From positions 558,001 through 622,000 of the forward strand of contig JAHBXB010000001.1 of assembly GCA_019636655.1 (NCBI GenBank): DNA of 64,000 nucleotides, written 5' to 3'. The position numbers and the translations under genes are program-made. This DNA comes from Phycisphaeraceae bacterium. GTDB lineage: Bacteria > Planctomycetota > Phycisphaerae > Phycisphaerales > UBA1924. Below are positions 36,263 through 45,171 of the stretch, piece by piece (position 1 is the stretch's first letter; the number at the start of each line of letters is the position of its first letter). A model generated the notes under the pieces. That model was not told where the DNA came from, made no database searches, and was given only the letters and a program-made list of their open reading frames with translations.

Positions 36263-37588
36263 ATGACGACGCTGGACGCCACTCCCACTCGCCCGAAGCA
36301 CCCGGCACTCTCCGCCAAGCCCTCCCCCCTCTGGTCCGTTCTGTCCTGGACCTTTATCAACTCCGTAGGCACTGGCATCCCAACCACCGGGATGGTCTTC
36401 CTGACCACCTCCGCCTATTCCTTCAGCGCTACCGAGAACTACGTCCTGGGCGTCATTCAAGGGCTCACCTACATCGCAGGAGCCCTGCTTGCGGGCCCCG
36501 CCCTCAGGCGACTCTTTGCGAAGTTTCCCCGCCTGAATGAGCGTCTGGTTCTCGCAAGCCTGATGGTCCTGCTCGCCGCGATCTGTGTCCTGCCAATCGC
36601 CGCCCGCACCTTCTCAGGCGGCGGCCGGGCCGGATCGTGGTCCGTCTGGGTCGTCATGGCCTGTTACAGCCCGCTCACCGGCGTTCTCTGGCCCGTCACG
36701 GAGTCCTACCTCTCAGGCGGCCGCCGCGGCGAGAATCTCCGCTCATCCATCGGCACCTTCAACGTGGTCTGGAGCAGCGCCCTCGTCGCGTCCTACTGGT
36801 GTATGGCCCCGCTGATCAAGAACCACCCCCTGGAGGTCATCCTCGGCGTCGCATTCGTCCACCTCCTCAGCGTCGCGCTGCTCCGCCCGATGGGTCCACG
36901 ACCGGCCCGGCACATCGCCGAGCATCACGAGCCACACCCGATCATCTACACCGCGCTCCTTCGTGTCTTCCGGCTCCAACTCCCCGTGAGTTACCTCTTT
37001 TACGCCGCTCTGACTCCGTACCTCCCCTCGGCTCTGCGACAACTCGGCATCGAGATCACCTGGCAGACACTGATCGCCTCAACCTGGCTCGTCGCACGCG
37101 TCCTTACCTTCTTCGTCCTCCAGCGCTGGCAGGGGTGGCACGGACGCTGGCCCGCCTCAATCGTGGGCGGCATTCTCCTCCTGGTCGGTTTCAGCGGAGC
37201 CGTCCTCTCGCCCGGACTCGGCTCCGGCGGAGTCGGGCTTGGCCTCTTCGTGCTCTCCCTCGTGGGATTCGGCATCGGAATGGGCACTATCTACACCGGC
37301 GCGCTCTACTACGCGATGGAGGTTGGTTCAGCCGAGGTCGACGCCGGCGGCGTCCACGAGGCCCTCATCGGAGTCGGGTACGCGGCGGGCCCGCTGTGCG
37401 GCCTCGGGGCGTATTGGGCCGCTGCGGTTGGCCTGATCTCCGAGGACGCGCGGGAGATCGTCATGATCGCGCTCGTTTCGGCGCTCAGCCTTCCGGTCGT
37501 CGTCTTCGCGCTGCTCAGCGCCACCCGGACAGCCCGCCGCGGAGATCCATCCGGCACCTCGCCCCCTTCGCTCAATGGGAAGGGATGA
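36263..37588 (+). CDS. Major facilitator superfamily transporter
   Basis: A 441-residue protein with about twelve membrane helices in two halves, separated by a cytoplasmic loop with MGPRPARHIAEHHEPH. Typical MFS features are the loop after helix 2 (GPALRRLFAKFPRLNERL) and YSPLTGVLWPVTESYLSGGRRGENL, where a helix end carries PVTESYLSG. The substrate cannot be told. The ATG at 36263 lacks a good Shine-Dalgarno; the frame is open back to a TTG at 36188, so the start is uncertain. It is downstream of, and divergent from, tRNA-Arg. Confidence 0.8.
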   Translation: MTTLDATPTRPKHPALSAKPSPLWSVLSWTFINSVGTGIPTTGMVFLTTSAYSFSATENYVLGVIQGLTYIAGALLAGPALRRLFAKFPRLNERLVLASLMVLLAAICVLPIAARTFSGGGRAGSWSVWVVMACYSPLTGVLWPVTESYLSGGRRGENLRSSIGTFNVVWSSALVASYWCMAPLIKNHPLEVILGVAFVHLLSVALLRPMGPRPARHIAEHHEPHPIIYTALLRVFRLQLPVSYLFYAALTPYLPSALRQLGIEITWQTLIASTWLVARVLTFFVLQRWQGWHGRWPASIVGGILLLVGFSGAVLSPGLGSGGVGLGLFVLSLVGFGIGMGTIYTGALYYAMEVGSAEVDAGGVHEALIGVGYAAGPLCGLGAYWAAAVGLISEDAREIVMIALVSALSLPVVVFALLSATRTARRGDPSGTSPPSLNGKG

Positions 37589-37821
37589 CTTGCTCCGATA
37601 AGGCCCCTGCAACGGCGTGACCCGGCGCGGGTATGCTGCTATGGAGGCCGGGAGGCCGATTCACTTATCTGTGGGAGGACGTGTGCCGATCGCCAAGAGT
37701 CGTCAATCGACCACAAGCCAAGGGAAGAACCCGGGCCCGTGGCGGGCGTACTGGTGATACGTGATCGGTATGGCACCGCACCACCTTGCAGGCCGGCACG
37801 GCCTCAGAAAAGGATCGATTC

Positions 37822-40050
37822 ATGAGCGTGGAACGCACCGTTCGTGCACTGCTGGCCGGGTGCATCGCCTGGTCCGTCGTCGCCCCCGCTTCCCTGATCG
37901 CCCAGACCTCGGCCCCCACCACCGTCGCCTCCGCGGCGAGTTCGCGGGCCGCAACAGATGTCGCCAACCGAGTCTGGGCCCAGGCTCTCGCGGGCAACGG
38001 TGACGCCGCGCTTGACGTCGTCCGCTCCCTCCCAGCTGAGAGCGCTGATCCGACCCTCGTCCACCTCAAGACGCTCCCCGATCAGTACGACCTGCACCTC
38101 GTCAAGCAGGCCCAGGCTCGCGACGAACGTCTTGCCACCCTCCAGAAGGAACTCGACGAGCAACTCGCCAAGCCCCAGTCCGCAACGACCCTCAGCGAGG
38201 CCCTCAAGACCACAGTCGAGTGGTACATGCTCTCGCTCGACAAGTCCAAAGTCCTCAGCGACCCGCGGATCGAGAAACTGGTCGCGGCCGCGGACACCAG
38301 CGCCAAGGCCGCCGAGGCCGAGGGCGACTGGCTGACCGCAAACGAGCTGTTCGTCCGCCTCAGCCTCCTGTTTGACGAGCAGGGCCGGTACCGCGACGAC
38401 GTCAAGCGCCTGGGTCACCGGCTCTCGATGCTCCGTCTGTTTGTCCCACAACGCTTCTGGGAGATGCGCAACCAGCAGCGGATCGCTTCAGGTAAGGACC
38501 CGCTCCCCCCGTACAACGCGCTCGGCGAGGACTACGCCGAAAAACTCAAGGGTGTCTCCCTCTCGCTGGTTGAGACTGCGATCAACCGCGCCGCCGAACA
38601 GCACGTCGACCGCGCCCGGATCGGCCGTCGCGACCTGCTGATCGGAGGGCTTGAGTTCGTCCGCACCATGGTCACGACGACAGACCTCAACCCCGTCTTC
38701 CCCGGTCTCGCCGACGCGCAGGCACGCACCCGGATGGTCGCGTATCTCGACGACAAGATCAACGACCTCTCCACCAACGCCGCCCGCTACTCCCGGTATG
38801 AGGTCCCCAAGCTGATCACCGATCTGCTCACCGTCAACTCCGAAACCGTGCGTCTCCCCGAGACGGCCGTCCTGCGCGAGTTCGGCGATGGCGCCATGTC
38901 CCGCCTCGACGATTTCTCGGCGATCATCTGGCCCGACGACCTCGCCCGCTTCGAGCGGATGTATCAAGGCAAGCTCAAAGGCATCGGCGTCCAGATCCAG
39001 ATGGACGAGGCTACGCAGCTCATCAAGGTCGTTACTCCCCTTGAGGGAACTCCCGCTCAGCGAGCCGGCATCCGCGCCGGCGACCTCATCAAGAAGATCG
39101 ACGGGCAGGCCGCGCTGGGCCTCTCGCTGAACCAGGCCGTCGAACTCATCACCGGCCGCGAGGGCACCAAGGTCAACATCACCATGGAACGCGACGGCGA
39201 CGAGGTCGACTTCAACCTCGTCCGCGCCGTCATCCCCATCCGCTCCGTCAAGGGCTGGAAGCGCACCAACGCCCGCGAGGACAAGTGGGACTGGTTCGTC
39301 GACCCCGAGAACAAGATCGGCTACATCCGCCTCCTCCAGTTCCAGGAGGACACCACCAACGAACTCAACGCGGCGGTCCGCGAGATGAAGGAGCAAGGGG
39401 TCAAGGCCCTGGTCCTCGACATGCGGTTCAATCCCGGCGGGCTCCTCACCCAGGCCGTCAGCGTGGCCAACTTCTTCATCGACCACGGCACCATCGTCTC
39501 GACCACCGGCGAGAACGCGAGCGAGGAGGCCGTCGCCCGTCTCGCCAAACTCAAGGGTCTGCCTCTGGCGGTCCTCGTCAACGAAGGCTCCGCCTCGGCC
39601 TCGGAGATCGTCTCGGGCGCCCTCAAGTACTACGCGGACAAGGGCGACATCCGCGCGGTCCTCATCGGTGATCGCACCTACGGCAAGGGCTCGGTCCAGA
39701 ACGTCTTCGACCTCTCCCGCAACGCCCAGATGAAACTCACCACCCAGTACTACAAACTCCCCAGCGGCGCCATCATCCATCGCCTCCCCGGCGCCGCCGA
39801 TTGGGGTGTCAGCCCTCACGTCACCTGCGCCATGCTCCCCGAGCAGATCTCGCAGTCTCTCACCCTCCGTCAGGATGCGGATGTGATGCCGATCGACGAG
39901 AACGGCAATCCCGCCCCGGGCGCCACCGCGGTCGATCCAAGCAAGCTGCTCACCGACGGCATTGACCTGCAACTCGAGTATGCCCTCGTCCTGCTCCAGA
40001 CCCAGACCGCCTCGCAGCCGACCGACCGCCAGGCGCGGCTGAATAACTGA
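37822..40050 (+). CDS. S41-family C-terminal processing protease with PDZ domain
   Basis: A 742-residue exported protease of the CtpA/Prc family, which trims proteins at C-termini in the periplasm. It has a signal peptide (ALLAGCIAWSVVAPASLIAQ), a long helical N-terminal region (about 40-370), a PDZ domain (KGIGVQIQMDEATQLIKVVT, AGIRAGDLIKKIDGQA) and the S41 core: NEGSASASEI (587-596, nucleophile Ser region) and RTYGKGSVQ (Lys622). The catalytic Ser/Lys arrangement is intact. AAAGGA is 8 nt before the ATG. A terminator follows at 40088-40126, so it is a single-gene unit. Confidence 0.93.
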   Translation: MSVERTVRALLAGCIAWSVVAPASLIAQTSAPTTVASAASSRAATDVANRVWAQALAGNGDAALDVVRSLPAESADPTLVHLKTLPDQYDLHLVKQAQARDERLATLQKELDEQLAKPQSATTLSEALKTTVEWYMLSLDKSKVLSDPRIEKLVAAADTSAKAAEAEGDWLTANELFVRLSLLFDEQGRYRDDVKRLGHRLSMLRLFVPQRFWEMRNQQRIASGKDPLPPYNALGEDYAEKLKGVSLSLVETAINRAAEQHVDRARIGRRDLLIGGLEFVRTMVTTTDLNPVFPGLADAQARTRMVAYLDDKINDLSTNAARYSRYEVPKLITDLLTVNSETVRLPETAVLREFGDGAMSRLDDFSAIIWPDDLARFERMYQGKLKGIGVQIQMDEATQLIKVVTPLEGTPAQRAGIRAGDLIKKIDGQAALGLSLNQAVELITGREGTKVNITMERDGDEVDFNLVRAVIPIRSVKGWKRTNAREDKWDWFVDPENKIGYIRLLQFQEDTTNELNAAVREMKEQGVKALVLDMRFNPGGLLTQAVSVANFFIDHGTIVSTTGENASEEAVARLAKLKGLPLAVLVNEGSASASEIVSGALKYYADKGDIRAVLIGDRTYGKGSVQNVFDLSRNAQMKLTTQYYKLPSGAIIHRLPGAADWGVSPHVTCAMLPEQISQSLTLRQDADVMPIDENGNPAPGATAVDPSKLLTDGIDLQLEYALVLLQTQTASQPTDRQARLNN

Positions 40051-40087
40051 TCCCGCAGGTCAACCGCGGCTACGCCTCTGCCTCCTT

Positions 40088-40126
40088 CGCCCCGCTCCGG
40101 ACCTATCCGGTGCGGGGCGTTTGCTT
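40088..40126 (+). terminator. Rho-independent terminator of the S41 protease gene
   Basis: A long hairpin (CGCCCCGC-T-CCGGA, 4-nt loop, TCCGG-T-GCGGGGCG) with a single T/T mismatch is followed by TTTGCTT. Confidence 0.85.
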
Positions 40127-40307
40127 GGCACGCCCCGCGGCCATCCGCCCCATGTCGGATTCGCCCCTACTATGGCGATGATCACCGCTTTCATTTTGTT
40201 TGGATTCCGATAGCAATGTGGCCGGAAGTTCAGGTCGATTGCGTTCCCTACGGTCCGGCCCTACGAATCCCCTACGGGACAAGCGCACCGCGGCACAATC
40301 CGCCGCC

Positions 40308-41480
40308 ATGAAACCAGAGACCCAGATGCGTCACGCGACCGAGCCAGCAACGCCCCAACCGTCAAAGCACCCTCGTTCCGGCCGCCCCGGTTCCGGGCGG
40401 CCCTCCGAGGCGCTCCCCGATGCCACGCTCATCGGATGGCTCCGCGACATGGTCCTCATCCGCGAGTTTGAGGTCCGCTGCGCCCAGTCCTACCAGCAGG
40501 CCAAGATCGGCGGCTTCTGCCACCTCTACATCGGGCAGGAAGCCTGTGCCGTGGGCACCATTGGCTCGGTCAACCCCGATGACCCGGTGATCACCGCCTA
40601 CCGCGACCACGGCCATGCCCTCGCCCGCGGCATGTCCGCCCGGGCCTGCATGGCCGAGATGTTCGGCAAGGCCGCAGGGTGTGCGAAGGGCAAGGGCGGG
40701 TCGATGCACATGTTCGACCGCCCCCACCACCTCTACGGCGGCCACGGGATCGTCGGCGCCCAGACCCCGCTGGGCGCGGGGCTTGCCTTCGCCACGAAGT
40801 ACGAACGTGAAGTGCTCAAGACCACCGACAAGAAGCGGGTCGCCCTCTGCTACCTCGGCGACGGCGCCCTCAACCAGGGAGCCTTCCACGAGGCCCAGAA
40901 CCTTGCCGGCCTCTGGTCGCTCCCCGTGATCTACGTCCTGGAGAACAACCGCTATTCGATGGGCACCTCGATCGAGCGCGGCACGACGATGGCCCACAAC
41001 CTCCTCTCCAAGTCGGCGGGGTACGGGATCGAGGGCCTCAAGATCCCCCACGACGAGGCCATGGACATCCTCCGCCTCTACGACCGCTTCAAGCCCTTTG
41101 CTGATGAGTGCCGCGAGAAGCAGCGCCCGGGATTCGTGGACCTCCACACCTACCGCTACCAGGGCCACTCCATGTCCGACCCGCAGAAGTACCGCACCAA
41201 GGAGGAGGTCGACCAGGTCAAGTCCCGCGACTCGATCGACCTGCTCGCCCGCCACCTGCTCGACTCCCACGAGCAGGGCGGCCGCGCCTGCCTCAGCGAG
41301 GCGGATTTCATCGCGATGCAGAAGGAAGTTAAAGCGGTCGTCCACGACGCCATCGACTTTGCCGACAAGGCCGAAGCCCCGGGCCTCGACGAGCTCTACA
41401 CCGACGTCTACGTGAACATCCAGCCCAATCTCAGTCCCACCCGCGACTACGCCAAGGGCGAGAAGAACCCGCTGCTGTAG
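40308..41480 (+). CDS. pdhA: Pyruvate dehydrogenase E1 component, alpha subunit
   Basis: E1 alpha binds thiamine diphosphate and decarboxylates pyruvate together with E1 beta. In the 390-residue protein the thiamine diphosphate motif begins GDGALNQGAF (184-193) and ends ENNRYSMGTS (Asn213 in the ENN). DHGHALARG, KGKGGSMHMF and YRYQGHSMSDPQKYR, with the phosphorylation-loop-like region, are characteristic of pyruvate rather than branched-chain E1. The first 30 residues are Pro/Ser/Arg-rich and unconserved, so the true start may be ATG 40326. E1 beta and E2 genes follow on the same strand. Confidence 0.94.
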   Translation: MKPETQMRHATEPATPQPSKHPRSGRPGSGRPSEALPDATLIGWLRDMVLIREFEVRCAQSYQQAKIGGFCHLYIGQEACAVGTIGSVNPDDPVITAYRDHGHALARGMSARACMAEMFGKAAGCAKGKGGSMHMFDRPHHLYGGHGIVGAQTPLGAGLAFATKYEREVLKTTDKKRVALCYLGDGALNQGAFHEAQNLAGLWSLPVIYVLENNRYSMGTSIERGTTMAHNLLSKSAGYGIEGLKIPHDEAMDILRLYDRFKPFADECREKQRPGFVDLHTYRYQGHSMSDPQKYRTKEEVDQVKSRDSIDLLARHLLDSHEQGGRACLSEADFIAMQKEVKAVVHDAIDFADKAEAPGLDELYTDVYVNIQPNLSPTRDYAKGEKNPLL

Positions 41481-41718
41481 CCTGCTCATGCATCGCGTTA
41501 CCGACATGACAAGGGAAACCTCTGGCTCGGGCTCGGCACTCTGGGCATCATGAGCTCCGCGCTATTCAAGTTGAGTTACGAAGTTCGTCCGCTCGTCGCC
41601 TCGCCTCACTCCTGTCTCTTCTGGGTCCTTGTCACCGCATCGTCCATCGCCATCGCCAAGGGGGTCAACAAGACCGTCTGCTGAGCACTGCAAGACCACG
41701 CACTCAGGAACCGACCCG

Positions 41719-42765
41719 ATGCCCGCCACGCTCGACCCAACCACCTCGCACATCCTCCCCGAGGACACCCGCGAGATCTCGTTCCGCGAAGCCCTCCGCG
41801 AGGCCATGACCCTCGAGATGCGCCGCGACCAGCGTATCTTCCTGATGGGCGAAGAAGTCGCTCAGTACCAAGGGGCCTACAAGGTCTCTCAAGGCATGCT
41901 TGAGGAGTTCGGCCCCGAGCGCATCATCGACGCCCCGATCTCCGAGAACGGCTTTGCCGGCCTTGCCGTCGGCGCCGCCATGTACGGCCTTCGCCCGATC
42001 ATCGAGTTCATGTCCTGGTCCTTCTCCCTTGTCGCCGCTGATCAGCTTCTCAACAACGTCCCCAAGATGCTCTACATGTCCGGCGGTCAATGGGGCTGCC
42101 CCATCGTCTTCCGCGGCAACAACGGCGCCGGCGGCCAGCTCGGCTCCACCCACTCATGGACCGTCGAAGCCCTCTACTCCAACATCCCCGGCCTCAAGAT
42201 CGCCATCCCCTCCTGCCCCGCTGACGCCAAGGGCCTCCTCACCACCGCGATCCGCGACGACGACCCCGTCTTCAACCTCGAGTCCGAGCGCATGCTCTCC
42301 GAGAAGGGCCCCGTCCCCGAGGGCGACTACGCCATCCCCTTCGGCCAAGCCGCCCTCCGCCGAGGTGACTGGTCCGGCGAGCGCGACAGCGACTGCACCC
42401 TCGTCTCCTTCGGCCGCCCCGTGAACTTCTGCACCGACGCCGCCGACGAACTCGCCAAAGAGGGCATCGCCTGCGACGTCCTGGACATGCGCACCGTCCG
42501 CCCCCTCGACATTGACTCCATCATCGAGAGCCTCAAGCGTACCGGCCGCATCGTTGTCGTCGACCAGTGCTGGCCCTTCGCCAGCGTCGCGAGCGAGGTG
42601 GTCACCCAGGTCTGCGAACGCGCCTTTGACTACCTTGATCACCAACCCCTCCGCGTCAACACCGACGATGTTCCGACGCCGTACGCCAAGAACCTCGAAG
42701 CGGAGTACCTGCCTCACAAGGGCAAGATCATGCGGGCGGTGAAATCGACGCTCAATCTCGGGTAG
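41719..42765 (+). CDS. pdhB: Pyruvate dehydrogenase E1 component, beta subunit
   Basis: E1 beta completes the active site of the E1 heterotetramer. The 348-residue protein has the family blocks FLMGEEVAQYQGAYKVSQGM, DAPISENGFAGLAVGAAMYG, PIIEFMSWSFSLVAADQLLN, GNNGAGGQLGSTHSW and IPGLKIAIPSCPADAKGLL, and the C-terminal DMRTVRPLDIDSI. The ATG at 41719 has AGGAA 8 nt upstream. It is separated from pdhA by a 238-bp gap, longer than usual for subunits of one complex; a 44-codon frame is visible there but is not convincing. Confidence 0.95.
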   Translation: MPATLDPTTSHILPEDTREISFREALREAMTLEMRRDQRIFLMGEEVAQYQGAYKVSQGMLEEFGPERIIDAPISENGFAGLAVGAAMYGLRPIIEFMSWSFSLVAADQLLNNVPKMLYMSGGQWGCPIVFRGNNGAGGQLGSTHSWTVEALYSNIPGLKIAIPSCPADAKGLLTTAIRDDDPVFNLESERMLSEKGPVPEGDYAIPFGQAALRRGDWSGERDSDCTLVSFGRPVNFCTDAADELAKEGIACDVLDMRTVRPLDIDSIIESLKRTGRIVVVDQCWPFASVASEVVTQVCERAFDYLDHQPLRVNTDDVPTPYAKNLEAEYLPHKGKIMRAVKSTLNLG

Positions 42766-42870
42766 GTCCGCCCCCCACCCTTTCGCCGATGATTGCACCC
42801 GGGCGACACCCAAACCCGACACCTATCCTTGAAGCCGCCGTGACAACGGTGAACCCGGAAGAACCGCACG

Positions 42871-44259
42871 ATGCCCATCGAGATGAAAATGCCCCGGCTG
42901 TCCGACACTATGGAGGTCGGCACCGTCGTCAAGTGGAACGTCAAGCCCGGCCAGGCGGTCAAGTCCGGCGATGTCATCGCAGATATCGAAACCGACAAGG
43001 CCACCATGGAGCTCCAGACCTTCGACGAGGGCACCGTCGCATCGCTGGCCATCCCCGAGGGCAAGTCCGTCCCCGTCGGTACCACAATCCTCGTCCTCGC
43101 CGAGGCAGGCGAGAACGTCGACACCGCCTCAAAGCCCACGCCCGCGGCCAAGTCTTCTCCGTCGCCTGATCGCACTTCCTCCCCCGCGCCCGACGCCGTC
43201 GCCCGCCCTGCACCCCCCCCCCAGCCCGCCAAGGCCGCAGCAGCCCAGCCCCGCGACGCCGACCGCGTATTCGCCTCCCCGCTCGCCCGTAAGATCGCCG
43301 GCGAGCGCGGCGTCGACCTCGGCGGCGTCCGCGGCACCGGGCCCTCCGGCCGCATCGTCCGCAAGGACGTCGAATCGGCCCCCACCACCGCGGCTGGGTC
43401 CCGCTCATCCGCTCCGACCTCCCCGGTTCGCCGCGAGACCTCGAAGGTTTCGTCCCTCTCTGCCGGCACGATCCCGGGCGTCGCCCTGCCGCCGGCCGAT
43501 GCCTCCCTCCAGGCCCGCACCATCGATCTCTCGAACATGCGGGCGACCATCGCCAAGCGGCTCGTTCAGTCCAAGTCGACCATCCCCCACTACCAGGTCA
43601 CTGTCTCGGCGCGGATGGACGCCCTGCTGACCCTCCGTTCCCAGCTCAACGATCAACTCGCCCCCCAAGGGGTGAAACTCTCCGTCAACGACTTCCTCGT
43701 CCGTGCCTGCGCTCTGGCGATGCACGCGCACCCCTTCATCAACTCCAGGTGGAAGGACGCGGCCGACAAGTCCACCTCGCCTTCGATCGAACTCCTCCCC
43801 GAGGTCAATATCGGTGTCGCGATCGCTCTCCCGATCGACCCCAAGACCCTCTCCGGCGGCGGTCTGGTTGTCGCCACGATCCGCAGCGCCGATCGCCTCG
43901 GCCTCCGGCAGATCTCCCAGACCTCCCGAGCCCTCTCCGAGAAGGCCCGGTCCAAGGGCTTGACCATCGAGGAAATGGGCGACTCCACGTTCACTATCTC
44001 CAACCTCGGGATGTTCGGTGTGGACCACTTCACGGCGATCATCAACACCCCCAACGCGGCCATCCTCGCCGTCGGCGCGGCGATAGAAAAGCCGGTCGTC
44101 AATACGGACCCCAAGTCCGGCGAGAAGCACCTCGGCATCGGCCACGAGATGTCCATGACGATGTCCATCGATCACCGTGTGATCGATGGCGCCATGGCCG
44201 CACAGTACCTTGCGACCGTGAAGGATCTCCTCGAACGGCCCGCGACCCTGCTTGTCTAA
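42871..44259 (+). CDS. pdhC: Pyruvate dehydrogenase E2 (dihydrolipoyllysine acetyltransferase)
   Basis: E2 forms the core of the pyruvate dehydrogenase complex and transfers the acetyl group to CoA. The 462-residue protein has a single lipoyl domain with Lys43 in IETDKATME, an Ala/Pro-rich linker, a peripheral-subunit-binding domain (FASPLARKIAGERGVDLGGV) and the catalytic domain with His435 and Asp439 in SIDHRVIDGAM. GGAAG precedes the ATG. With pdhA and pdhB it gives E1 and E2; the dihydrolipoamide dehydrogenase (E3) gene is not in the window. Confidence 0.95.
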   Translation: MPIEMKMPRLSDTMEVGTVVKWNVKPGQAVKSGDVIADIETDKATMELQTFDEGTVASLAIPEGKSVPVGTTILVLAEAGENVDTASKPTPAAKSSPSPDRTSSPAPDAVARPAPPPQPAKAAAAQPRDADRVFASPLARKIAGERGVDLGGVRGTGPSGRIVRKDVESAPTTAAGSRSSAPTSPVRRETSKVSSLSAGTIPGVALPPADASLQARTIDLSNMRATIAKRLVQSKSTIPHYQVTVSARMDALLTLRSQLNDQLAPQGVKLSVNDFLVRACALAMHAHPFINSRWKDAADKSTSPSIELLPEVNIGVAIALPIDPKTLSGGGLVVATIRSADRLGLRQISQTSRALSEKARSKGLTIEEMGDSTFTISNLGMFGVDHFTAIINTPNAAILAVGAAIEKPVVNTDPKSGEKHLGIGHEMSMTMSIDHRVIDGAMAAQYLATVKDLLERPATLLV

Positions 44260-44265
44260 CGGTTC

Positions 44266-44970
44266 CTACCGGCGTCGCCTCGCGGCAAACACACCAGCCG
44301 CCGCCAGCAGCGGCAGCGTGCCCGGTGCCGGCAACTGCGGGAAGGTGATCCCGGTCGCCGTAATGATGTAGTTACCCGTCTCGCCCTCGCCGGTCCAGTC
44401 GATATGCGGATTGAGTCCGCCGATGCCGTCGGCCCGCGAGATCTCCGTGGTCGTCATCTGATCGAAGATCGGTCCCGAGATGCTCACCGGGTCCCGATTG
44501 AATCCGGTCACGGCCAGCATGTAGTCACCCACCGCCGGAACCACGACCGGCCCCGGGCCATCGGTCGACATGCCCGTCAGCAGGGGGCGGAAGTCGCTGA
44601 TGCTGCGATCATCGTTCGCCAGCAGGCCGTACGCCTGATTGGTCACCGTGATGTTGAACAGGAACAGCTGGGCGTTGAAGTCGGAGGTGGTGATCGAGAT
44701 CGAGAAGTTCACCGGGTCGATGATTCGGATGAGATAGCAATCCTCAAAGTCAGGAAGCAGGTTCGAGCCGCTGAGCGCGCCCGTAATGGTGTTCAGCACC
44801 CCGGCCGTTCCGAACGGCACCTGTGCTGTGCCCAGGTTGAATCCGGCATCCCCCACCTCGGTCCAGTCCGGACCGGCAAGAGCCGAGGCCGATACACAGA
44901 GCGGAACCGCTATCGCTCCTGCCTGAAGACAGGCGCGGAGTCCCGACCGGACGGACTGGTGCCGTTGCAT
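44266..44970 (-). CDS. Secreted protein with PEP-CTERM-like sorting signal
   Basis: A 234-residue protein with an N-terminal signal peptide (about 30 residues, ending ASALAGP) and a C-terminal signal: PAPGTLPLLAAAGVF followed by AARRRR. That Pro-Ala-Pro motif, hydrophobic helix and basic end is the architecture of exosortase-processed PEP-CTERM proteins, common in Planctomycetota. The middle (NAQLFLFNITVTNQ, VGDYMLAVTGFNRDPVSISG) looks like a beta-rich surface domain related to pre-peptidase C-terminal folds. A G+A-rich Shine-Dalgarno precedes the ATG. No exosortase gene is in the window. It converges on pdhC with a 6-bp gap. Confidence 0.75.
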   Translation of the reverse strand: MQRHQSVRSGLRACLQAGAIAVPLCVSASALAGPDWTEVGDAGFNLGTAQVPFGTAGVLNTITGALSGSNLLPDFEDCYLIRIIDPVNFSISITTSDFNAQLFLFNITVTNQAYGLLANDDRSISDFRPLLTGMSTDGPGPVVVPAVGDYMLAVTGFNRDPVSISGPIFDQMTTTEISRADGIGGLNPHIDWTGEGETGNYIITATGITFPQLPAPGTLPLLAAAGVFAARRRR

Positions 44971-45171
44971 ATCTCTCTCCTCGCTTCTCGATCAGAGGAC
45001 CAAAACACGAGCCCGTGGGGGCTTCAGGTACAAATGCCGCTTTCTGCGAAGCTCCCCATCCCGGGGGAACCCCCAACCCAGCGGTCAATTGTGTGTCTCA
45101 GGTCCAGAATTGCAAGCGTTATCTCAAAGAATCCCGAGCGATCGCACGGAAACCAAACACCAAGCCGACCG

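Noticed and set aside
37683-37757. 24-codon GTG-start frame after GGAGG, before the S41 protease gene
   Set aside because: Too short, Shine-Dalgarno only 4 nt away, no known small protein matches; an overlapping frame from GTG 37681 is equally open.
38488-39972. 494-codon minus-strand frame opposite the S41 protease
   Set aside because: Antisense shadow of a protease with intact motifs; composition (Asp/Gly/Val/Leu) is typical of such shadows.
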